In this document: in pieces, positions 9,142 to 15,693 of the stretch
Position numbering within the stretch: position 1 is the stretch's first letter
Layout: each line of letters opens with the position of its first letter
Origin: Burkholderiaceae bacterium
GTDB lineage: Bacteria > Pseudomonadota > Gammaproteobacteria > Burkholderiales > Burkholderiaceae_E
Length of the DNA: 39,057 nt
Direction: 5' to 3'
Assembly: GCA_024637395.1 (NCBI GenBank)
Contig: JAGXFG010000110.1
Span: forward strand, 1 to 39,057
The notes under the pieces: generated by a model
What the model saw: only the letters and a program-made list of their open reading frames with translations
The model's database searches: none
Told to the model about the DNA's origin: nothing
Position numbers and translations under genes: made by a program

Positions 9142-10647
9142 ATGCCGAACAATCGCGCCGACAGCTTTGCCAATAAGCCCACCCCGACCGAAACCAATTC
9201 GAAACCCGGTTCGGTGGCGCCTATTTTCGTCGACCTCGACGGCACCCTGTTGCATTCCGACATGCTCTGGGAGAGCTTCGCCAGCGCGCTGCGCATCGCT
9301 CCGCTGCGACTAGTCGGCGCGCTGGCTGCGCTGCTGCTGGGCAAGGGCAGGGCGTTCTTCAAGGCAGCGGTAGCAGCCCTGGGGCCGGTTGACCCGAGTA
9401 CGCTGCCGTACCGCCAGGAACTGCTCGATTGGCTGGTCCAGAGGCGCCGGGAAGGCGCCAGGATCGTGCTCGCGACGGCCGCGGATCGCAGCTTTGCGCA
9501 GGAGATCGCCGGGCAGCTGGGAATCTTCGACGAAGTGCTGGCAAGTGACGGGGAGCACAACCTCAAGGGCAGGAACAAGCTGGCGGCGATCCGCAAGTCG
9601 GTCGCTGACGGTGCATTCGACTACTGCGGCAATAGTTCGGAGGACTTGCCGATCTTTGCCGCCGCGCGCCAGGCAATCGTGGTTGCTGCGCCCTCTGCCG
9701 TGGCGGCAAGAGCGGCTGCGCAGGGCAACGCGGACTTGCGTTTCAGTGCCACCCGCTCGGGGCGGATCAGAATGTGGTTACGGGCGCTACGGCCGCACCA
9801 GTGGGCAAAGAACCTCTTGGTGCTGGTGCCGATGGTCACCTCGTTTAATTTCACTGACCCTGGTGTAATAGGCGCGGCGCTGGTGGCGATGGTGGCGATG
9901 AGCCTGGCCGCGTCCAGCGGCTATCTTGTCAACGACCTGCTCGACATGCAACTCGACCGGCTGCATCCGCGCAAGCGCGAACGTCCGTTTGCCGCCGGCG
10001 AACTTGGAGTGGCACAGGGCTTTGCGGCCGCTGCGCTGCTGTGCGCGGTCGCATTGCTGATGGCGGCTGCTGTGTCGCTGGCGCTGGCCGGCTGGGTGCT
10101 GTTCTACCTCTTCGCCACGGTGACCTATTCGTTGTTCATCAAGCGGGTGGCGGTATTCGATGTGGTGACCCTCGCCGGCCTGTATACGCTGCGCATCGCC
10201 GCCGGGGGCAGCGCGATCGGCGTCGAGGTGTCGTTCTGGCTGTTCGCTTTTTCGGCATTCGTGTTCTTCAGCCTGGCGCTGGTCAAGCGCTGCGGCGAGT
10301 TGGTGCAGGCGCGCGAGCGCGGCGAACTGGTCGGATCAGGACGCGGCTATCACGAGTCCGATCTGGCGACGCTGCGGGCGCTGGGGATAGGAGCTTCGTG
10401 CGCCTCGGTGCTGGTGCTGGCGCTCTACGTCCAGCTTCCCGAGGTCAGCGAGCGCTACGCCACACCGGAGTTTCTGTGGGGCGCACTGGTGGCGATGCTG
10501 ATCTGGCTCTCGAGGCTGTGGATCGATACCGGGCGCGGCCTGATGCACGACGATCCGCTGGTGCACGCGTTGCGCGATGTCACCAGCCGCTGGCTGCTCG
10601 CTGCCGTCGGCATATCCTTCGTGCTGGCGTTCGCGATCGGGCACTAG
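9142..10647 (+). CDS. HAD hydrolase-UbiA prenyltransferase fusion
   Basis: A 501-residue two-domain protein. Residues about 25-210 are a HAD phosphatase: motif I DLDGTLLHSD (DxDGT), motif II TAADRS, a Lys in the KGRNK region and motif IV near EDLPIFAAA. Residues about 215-500 are a membrane UbiA-type prenyltransferase beginning LRPHQWAKNLLVLVP. It has the NDLLDMQLDRLHPRKRERP metal/diphosphate motif (first Asp-rich site) and a second motif in FDVVTLAGLYTLRI, with about eight membrane helices. The domain most resembles the decaprenyl-phosphate 5-phosphoribosyltransferase branch. There the attached HAD domain could dephosphorylate the phosphoribosyl product, giving a polyprenyl-linked ribose or arabinose sugar donor. 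The start at 9142 (MPNNRAD) is chosen over the frame's earlier codon at 9100. It stands alone between divergent and convergent neighbours. Confidence 0.85.
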   Translation: MPNNRADSFANKPTPTETNSKPGSVAPIFVDLDGTLLHSDMLWESFASALRIAPLRLVGALAALLLGKGRAFFKAAVAALGPVDPSTLPYRQELLDWLVQRRREGARIVLATAADRSFAQEIAGQLGIFDEVLASDGEHNLKGRNKLAAIRKSVADGAFDYCGNSSEDLPIFAAARQAIVVAAPSAVAARAAAQGNADLRFSATRSGRIRMWLRALRPHQWAKNLLVLVPMVTSFNFTDPGVIGAALVAMVAMSLAASSGYLVNDLLDMQLDRLHPRKRERPFAAGELGVAQGFAAAALLCAVALLMAAAVSLALAGWVLFYLFATVTYSLFIKRVAVFDVVTLAGLYTLRIAAGGSAIGVEVSFWLFAFSAFVFFSLALVKRCGELVQARERGELVGSGRGYHESDLATLRALGIGASCASVLVLALYVQLPEVSERYATPEFLWGALVAMLIWLSRLWIDTGRGLMHDDPLVHALRDVTSRWLLAAVGISFVLAFAIGH

Positions 10648-10651
10648 ACTC

Positions 10652-10674
10652 AGCCGGCACGGGATGTGCCGGCT
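10652..10674. terminator. 9-bp stem hairpin between convergent genes
   Basis: AGCCGGCAC, GGGAT, GTGCCGGCT form a stable stem-loop just after the HAD-UbiA stop and before the convergent stop at 10699. It has no clear T-tract, so it is a weak intrinsic terminator for either strand or a Rho-stop or RNA-stabilising hairpin. Confidence 0.5.
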
Positions 10675-10698
10675 CGAGCGGGTCGCGGCGCCTGCGCC

Positions 10699-10878
10699 TT
10701 ATTCGTCGTCCTTTTGGCGCACCACTTCGATGAAGTTTGCGACCATCATTGCGACCCCGATCAGGATCACGATGATCATCGCTGGATCCTTGAGCTTTAT
10801 TGCCGGCGGCGCGAAAAAGGCGAGCGCCATTGCCAGCGCGATAAGCCCCATCACGATCCTTGCGAATTTACTCTGCAT
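10699..10878 (-). CDS. 59-residue two-helix membrane protein
   Basis: I found this short frame by hand. It begins MQSKFARIVMG and encodes 59 residues. Two hydrophobic helices (about 8-25 and 34-50) are joined by a short loop with KLKDP, and the end is charged (VVRQKDDE). GGAG lies 7 bp before the ATG. It begins 14 bp downstream of the amidase stop, on the same strand, so it is probably the last gene of the dctQ-dctM-amidase transcript. No family is recognised. A role as a small accessory to the membrane transporter is only a guess. A conserved reading frame, good ribosome site and operon position support its being real. Confidence 0.7.
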   Translation of the reverse strand: MQSKFARIVMGLIALAMALAFFAPPAIKLKDPAMIIVILIGVAMMVANFIEVVRQKDDE

Positions 10879-10892
10879 AGCGGTCTCCGTCC

Positions 10893-12254
10893 TCAGCTTG
10901 CGCTGGGTTCCAGTTCCTTCACCCAGTTCGCCATCCAGCGCGCGGTGCGCAGCAGGCGGGCATCGTCTCCCCGGCGTCCGACCAGCTGGATGCCCATCGG
11001 CATGCCATTAGCAGCCTTCAACAATGGCAGCGTCACCGCTGGCATTCCTGCAAAAGTCCACAGGGTGCAAAAGCTCGGGCTTCCGGTTGATTCCAGTCCA
11101 TGCGGCGCGGGGCCAGCCGTGGCCGCGGTCATGATCACGTCGCAACGATCGAAGAGTTCATCGAAAGCTAGTGCGGTAGCCTCGATGCGGCTGACTGCAT
11201 TGTTGTAGTCCACGGCACTTACCAGTCGGCCACGCTCTATCTGTGCGCGCAGCGAGTCGCTGAGTTTGTCACGACCGCGCTCGTAGAGGTCGTGGAAATT
11301 GCGTGCCAGGTCGGCTTCCATCACGCTGGCATGCCATTGCCAGGCGTCGTTGAAGACCGACGGCACGGTGAAAGGTATGGTCTGCGCCCCGAGTGCTTGC
11401 GCGACTTCTTCAAAGGCCAGGCGCGTCTGCTCCTCGGCCTCGTCCCAGTTCGGCGTCTTGGTAAACGCGAAGATCGGCGGCATTGGCGGCTCCTGCAGCA
11501 CCACTTCGCGCAGGTTAGGGCGCGAGATGTGGCGGGTAGCCGAATCACGCTCGTCGTAGCCGATCAACGGATCGGCGAGGAGCGCCAGGTCCTCGACCGT
11601 GCGGGCGAAGAACCCAACCTGATCCATCGGTCGCGACTGCTCCAGGATGCCGTGGCGCGACACCAGGCCGAAGGTTGGCTTGTAGCCATAGATGCCGCAA
11701 TACGCCGCCGGACGGATCACGCTGCCATTGGTCTGGGTGCCGATGGCGAGCGGCACCATATGGGCCGCGACCGCGGCGGCTGACCCGCTCGATGACCCCC
11801 CCGGAGTGTGTTCCGGATTGGTTGGGTTGCGGGTCTTGCCTGGCGAGTAGGTGGCCAGCTCGGTGGTGACGGTCTTGCCCATGATGATGGCGCCGGCCGA
11901 GCGCAGCCGATCCACCACTGCCGCGTCGTAGTCGGGACGCCGCCCGGCGTGGAGCACAGTCCCGTCCTCGGTGGGCATGTCAGCGGTGTCGATGATGTCC
12001 TTGATGCCCACCGGCAGCCCGTGCAACGGGCCCATGGCATGGCCCTCGCGGCGCACCCGGTCGACGTTGCGGGCCTGCTCCAGGGCTCGTTCCTCGTCCA
12101 GAAATGCCCAGGCCTGGACACGCTCCTCGTCGGCCGTGATCCGCGCCAGGCAACCGCGGACCAATTCCTCCGCGGTCGTTCGCCCTTCGCTCAGAGCCGC
12201 GAGTGCCTCGGCCGCAGTCAGCGAGGTTATGTCGACAAGATCATTGGAACTCAT
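10893..12254 (-). CDS. amidase signature family hydrolase
   Basis: A 453-residue amidase. The Ser-cisSer-Lys triad is visible: Lys85 in GIKDIIDT, the glycine/serine loop PGGSSSGSAAA (151-161), and the nucleophile Ser178 in GTQTNGSVIRPA. Such enzymes hydrolyse amides to acid and ammonia, but the substrate range is wide. The gene starts 15 bp after the TRAP large permease stop, with GAGGAG about 11 bp before its ATG, so it belongs to the transporter operon. That suggests the imported compound, or a metabolite of it, is an amide. It could equally be GatA-like by sequence, but no gatB or gatC is nearby and the context argues against that. Cytoplasmic, since no signal peptide is seen. Confidence 0.88.
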   Translation of the reverse strand: MSSNDLVDITSLTAAEALAALSEGRTTAEELVRGCLARITADEERVQAWAFLDEERALEQARNVDRVRREGHAMGPLHGLPVGIKDIIDTADMPTEDGTVLHAGRRPDYDAAVVDRLRSAGAIIMGKTVTTELATYSPGKTRNPTNPEHTPGGSSSGSAAAVAAHMVPLAIGTQTNGSVIRPAAYCGIYGYKPTFGLVSRHGILEQSRPMDQVGFFARTVEDLALLADPLIGYDERDSATRHISRPNLREVVLQEPPMPPIFAFTKTPNWDEAEEQTRLAFEEVAQALGAQTIPFTVPSVFNDAWQWHASVMEADLARNFHDLYERGRDKLSDSLRAQIERGRLVSAVDYNNAVSRIEATALAFDELFDRCDVIMTAATAGPAPHGLESTGSPSFCTLWTFAGMPAVTLPLLKAANGMPMGIQLVGRRGDDARLLRTARWMANWVKELEPSAS

Positions 12255-12269
12255 GCGTAGTCAATCTCC

Positions 12270-13616
12270 TCAGTTGCCGTAGAACACGTCGGGCAGCCAG
12301 GTGACGATCTGCGGAAACACGTAGACCAGGAACATCGTCACGAAAACCATCGCGAGGAACGGGAAACAACCCTTGAAGATGGTCCAGAGCTGCACGTGCG
12401 GTGGCGCAATTCCCTTGAGGTAATAGGCCGACATTGCCATCGGCGGGGTCAGGAAAGAGGTCTGGAGGTTCAGCGCCACCAGAATGCCGAAGAACATCGG
12501 ATCGACGTTGAAGTGCGCCAGCAAGGGCAGGAAGATCGGCACGAAGATGATGATGATCTCGCTCCACTCCAGCGGCCACCCCAGGAGGAAGATGATCACC
12601 TGGGAGAGCAGCAGGAAGGTGGTCGTGTTGAGATCCATCGCCAGCACGAATTCCTTGATCAGCCCCTCGCCGCCGAGATAGGAAAAGATCGAGGAGAAGG
12701 TCCAGGAACCGACGAACAGCCAGCACACCATCGCCGTAGTGCGCGCCGTCAGGAACACCGCTTCCTTGAGGCGTAACCAGGTGAATGCTCGGTAGCCGAC
12801 AGCCAGCAAGATCGCGCCCAGGGCCCCGATTGCCGCGGCCTCGCTGGGCGTTGCCAGTCCGAACAGGATCGCGCCCAACACCGACATGATCAGTACGGCG
12901 AGCGGGACAAAGGCCTGGAACAACAGGACCAGCACTCTGCCCCAGGGAACATCGGTCTCCGACTTGGGCAGCTTGGGCGCCAGACTCGGGGTGATCGCCA
13001 CCCGGCCTATGACGTAAACCGTGTAGAGGCCGGCGAGCAGGAAACCTGGCAGAAGTGCAGCCGCGTAGAGTTTGACCACCGAGACGGCCGAGGTCGCGCC
13101 GTAGACGATCAGCATAATCGAGGGCGGAATCAGGATCCCCAGCGTCCCGCCGGCGCAGATCACACCCGCCGAGAGTTTCTCGTCATAGCCCGCCTTGAGC
13201 ATGGCCGGAAAGGCCAGCAAACCCATCAGGGTAACCACCGCGCCAACGATGCCGGTAGCGGTGGCGAACAGCGCACAGGTAATCAGTGCCGCCACTGCCA
13301 TTGCGCCCGGGATAGCCCGCAGTGCCACCTGCAGGCTGTAGAAGAGCCGGTCGAGGATGTTCGATCTTTCTATCATGTAACCCATGAACAGGAACAACGG
13401 CACGGCAGTGAGCACGTCGTTGTTCATGATGCTGAAGGTGTTCTGCGAGAGCAGGTAGAAGACCCGGCTGTCAAAGAACTCCTGGCCCGGCACGTAGTAG
13501 GCGTAGTAGCCGAACATGACGCCCATCGCCATCAGCGTGAAGGCGATCGGGAAGCCCAGCAGGATGATGAAGATGAAGCTGCCGAGCATCAGCAGCGCAA
13601 GTTCTGGATTGCTCAT
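12270..13616 (-). CDS. dctM: TRAP transporter large permease (DctM)
   Basis: A 448-residue integral membrane protein with about 11-13 helices. It has the DctM features of this family: an N-terminal half with LGFPIAFTLMAMG, the repeated ATATGIVGAVVTLMG and GGTLGILIPPSIMLIVYG segments, and the C-terminal TPPMAMSAYYLKGIAPPH. It forms the sodium-dependent translocation channel of a TRAP system. Its ATG at 13616 overlaps the TGA of dctQ by four bases (ATGA), so the two are coupled. AGGGGGA lies upstream. The frame stays open upstream into dctQ, but homology begins at MSNPELALL. Its substrate is set by the binding protein encoded at 14317. The assignment is firm. Confidence 0.95.
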   Translation of the reverse strand: MSNPELALLMLGSFIFIILLGFPIAFTLMAMGVMFGYYAYYVPGQEFFDSRVFYLLSQNTFSIMNNDVLTAVPLFLFMGYMIERSNILDRLFYSLQVALRAIPGAMAVAALITCALFATATGIVGAVVTLMGLLAFPAMLKAGYDEKLSAGVICAGGTLGILIPPSIMLIVYGATSAVSVVKLYAAALLPGFLLAGLYTVYVIGRVAITPSLAPKLPKSETDVPWGRVLVLLFQAFVPLAVLIMSVLGAILFGLATPSEAAAIGALGAILLAVGYRAFTWLRLKEAVFLTARTTAMVCWLFVGSWTFSSIFSYLGGEGLIKEFVLAMDLNTTTFLLLSQVIIFLLGWPLEWSEIIIIFVPIFLPLLAHFNVDPMFFGILVALNLQTSFLTPPMAMSAYYLKGIAPPHVQLWTIFKGCFPFLAMVFVTMFLVYVFPQIVTWLPDVFYGN

Positions 13617-14203
13617 TTGGCATCCCCCTGCGCGATCTTTTGCGTATGTTCCTGAATCAGGACATTGTCCAGTTCTTCCACGTCGTGGAGTTGCAGCGGC
13701 CAGGTTCCGGTCTGGATGCAAAGGATGCAGCGGATAACCTGGGCGATGCCCTGGATGAAGAGCATGATCCCGGCCAACGGGATCAGGGCCTTGAGCTGCC
13801 AGATCGGTACGCCCACCGGGCTGTTGACGCTCACCTCGGTGTAGCCGAATGAATCGTGGGCGTAGCCGTAGCCCGCGATGATCAGCGCGGTGACGCCCGG
13901 ATAGAAGAAGATGAAATAAAGCACCAGTTCGAGGCTCGCCTGCACCCTTGGCGGCAGGAGCCGAAAGAGCACATCGCCGCGGACGTGGGCGTTGCGCGAC
14001 AGGGCATAGGCTCCCGACATGATGAACAGCCCACCGTACATGATGTAGCTCATGTCGAAGGCCCAGCTGGTGGGATTGTTCAGCACGTAACGCATGAAGA
14101 CCTCGTAGGAGGTTCCCAGCGTGAGAATCATGATGCACCACGCGAAGGCATGCCCCACGGCCATGCTGAAGCTGTCGATCATGATCAGGAATCTCTGGAG
14201 CAT
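13613..14203 (-). CDS. dctQ: TRAP transporter small permease (DctQ)
   Basis: A 196-residue protein with about four membrane helices (near 15-37, 50-70, 90-112 and 132-155). The motif GTSYEVFMRYVLNNPTSWAFDMSYI is characteristic of DctQ and probably links the substrate-binding protein to the large permease. Its polar C-terminal tail (about 165-196) is longer than in many homologues. It starts at 14203 and is separated from dctP by a hairpin-plus-T-run terminator. The stop overlaps dctM. It joins a TRAP system of the 2-oxoacid (TakP)/dicarboxylate kind. Confidence 0.93.
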   Translation of the reverse strand: MLQRFLIMIDSFSMAVGHAFAWCIMILTLGTSYEVFMRYVLNNPTSWAFDMSYIMYGGLFIMSGAYALSRNAHVRGDVLFRLLPPRVQASLELVLYFIFFYPGVTALIIAGYGYAHDSFGYTEVSVNSPVGVPIWQLKALIPLAGIMLFIQGIAQVIRCILCIQTGTWPLQLHDVEELDNVLIQEHTQKIAQGDAK

Positions 14204-14248
14204 GGCATCAGTCCTTCCGAATACGCGTCGTCAAATCCTGCCGCACTT

Positions 14249-14277
14249 AAAAAAAGGCGGCGCATCATGCGCCGCCT
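14249..14277 (-). terminator. intrinsic terminator after dctP
   Basis: On the minus strand an 11-bp stem (GGCGGCGCAT pairing with ATGCGCCGCC plus one flanking pair) is followed by a run of seven T (14255 down to 14249). It lies about 40 bp after the dctP stop and before dctQ. This is a classic rho-independent terminator. It should let the binding protein be made in excess over the membrane subunits, with partial read-through into dctQM. Confidence 0.85.
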
Positions 14278-14316
14278 CCTCAAGGCCTCAGCGAAGTTGC
14301 GAGGCCGATTTCACCA

Positions 14317-15471
14317 TCAGAACCCGAGCTTGCCGTAGAGATGCTCGTAGGCCAGCTGGTTGTCTGCGCCGTTGAAGTAGGCATAGTAGCCGACGCGCTT
14401 GGCCCAGGCCTGTTGCGATGCCCATACCTTCGCAAAGAACGGATCTTCGGCAGTCATCCGCTTGACGATCTTGTCCCAAGCCACCAGTTGCGCCTCGAAG
14501 ACGTCCTTCGGCGTGCGGATGACGTTGACCTTGTCCTTGTTCTTCAGTTCCTGCAGGTCAGTCGAGTACTGGTCCATGGCAAGCGCATAGTTTGAGGTCG
14601 ACGCCGCTTCGGCGGCGTACTTCAGGATGGCCTGAAGTTCCTTCGGCAGGGCATCGTATTTCTTCTTGTTGAAGTCCATCTCGAAGAACTCCATCGCCTG
14701 ATGGTAGCTGCCCATGTAGTAGTACTTGGCCACGTCCTGGGCGCCGAAGCGGCGATCAGAGGTCGGGTTGTTGTACTCGAAGGCGTCGATGACGCCGCGC
14801 TCCATCGCCGGCACGATCTCGCCGCCCGGGAGCTGGGTGACCTTCATCCCCATTTCCTGCATCAGGTCGGCCGCGAGGCCCACGGTGCGGTACTTGAAGC
14901 CCTTGAGGTCGGCAGCGCCCTTGATCGGCTTCTTGAACCAGCCGAGCGGTTGGGTCGGCATCGGCATGGCCCAGAACGCCACCACGTCAAGGCCGAGTTT
15001 CTTGACAAGCTCATCGAAGAAGGGCGATCCTTCGCGGTGAATCCACGCCAGCATCTGGTTGGCGTCGCAACCGTTGATCGGTCCGGAACCGAAGAGCGAA
15101 GCCACCTTGCTCTTGCCGTACCAGTAGACCGCGACCGTGTGGCAGGCGTCGATCACGCCCTTGCTGGTTGCGTCCATCACCTCGAAGGGCTTGACGACCG
15201 AGCCGGCTACCAGGTAGTCGATGCGCAGGCGCCCGCCGGCCATCTCGTTGACTTTCTGGACGTACTGCTCAGCCATCTCGTTGAAGATGTCCTTGGCGCC
15301 CCAGGCACCCTGCATCTTGAGCACGATCGGCGACTGGGCCACCGAAATCATCGGGGCTGCCAATGCGGCCGCGCCAGCTACACCACCAGCGGCCGTTCCG
15401 AGGAATCTCCTCCGGCTGCTACCAGTCTCCGCCGGTTTGGTAGTGGGCGTTGCAGTTTTCTTGTCCGTCAT
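14317..15471 (-). CDS. dctP: TRAP substrate-binding protein, TakP-like (DctP)
   Basis: A 384-residue periplasmic binding protein of the DctP/TakP branch. The N-terminus carries a twin-arginine signal (SSRRRFLGTAAGG, about 18-30), with a hydrophobic part and a likely cleavage near ISVAQ. The family features KMQGAWGAKDIFNEMAEQYV, VIDACHTVAVYWYGK and GWFKKPIKGAADLKGFKYRT are present. The last includes the conserved Arg that binds the carboxylate of the ligand. TakP relatives bind 2-oxoacids, so a small carboxylic acid is the likely ligand. The ATG at 15471 has GGAGG at good spacing; an ATG two codons earlier would sit on the ribosome site itself. A Tat signal on a TRAP receptor is unusual but known in this branch. 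It is transcribed ahead of dctQM with a terminator between. Confidence 0.9.
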   Translation of the reverse strand: MTDKKTATPTTKPAETGSSRRRFLGTAAGGVAGAAALAAPMISVAQSPIVLKMQGAWGAKDIFNEMAEQYVQKVNEMAGGRLRIDYLVAGSVVKPFEVMDATSKGVIDACHTVAVYWYGKSKVASLFGSGPINGCDANQMLAWIHREGSPFFDELVKKLGLDVVAFWAMPMPTQPLGWFKKPIKGAADLKGFKYRTVGLAADLMQEMGMKVTQLPGGEIVPAMERGVIDAFEYNNPTSDRRFGAQDVAKYYYMGSYHQAMEFFEMDFNKKKYDALPKELQAILKYAAEAASTSNYALAMDQYSTDLQELKNKDKVNVIRTPKDVFEAQLVAWDKIVKRMTAEDPFFAKVWASQQAWAKRVGYYAYFNGADNQLAYEHLYGKLGF

Positions 15472-15502
15472 TGTCATCCTCCTGTGGGTGATTCGTTTTG
15501 AA

Positions 15503-15534
15503 CAATTTCCGGGCGCCAGAATGGCGCCCAATTG
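15503..15534. promoter_or_regulatory. interrupted inverted repeat in dctP leader
   Basis: CAATT, TCC bulge, GGGCGCC, loop AGAAT, GGCGCCC, AATTG form an interrupted dyad about 32 bp before the dctP start. It could be a regulator operator or a leader RNA hairpin. No T-run is present, so termination is less likely. The 222-bp space between FadE and dctP (15472-15693) otherwise holds no gene. Confidence 0.5.
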
Positions 15535-15693
15535 CACCGTGAATAGTGTGGGTAATCATCCTAGACCAGAGTCAACGCATTGGCAATAGTTGGCGGGGTA
15601 TGTACGTAGCGCGCCCTCTCGCCCTGATGGGAGTCCAAAGCTCGCCCATATATGCCTGGTCGGAGCGACTGATTGCCAGCCTAATCGGCATCA

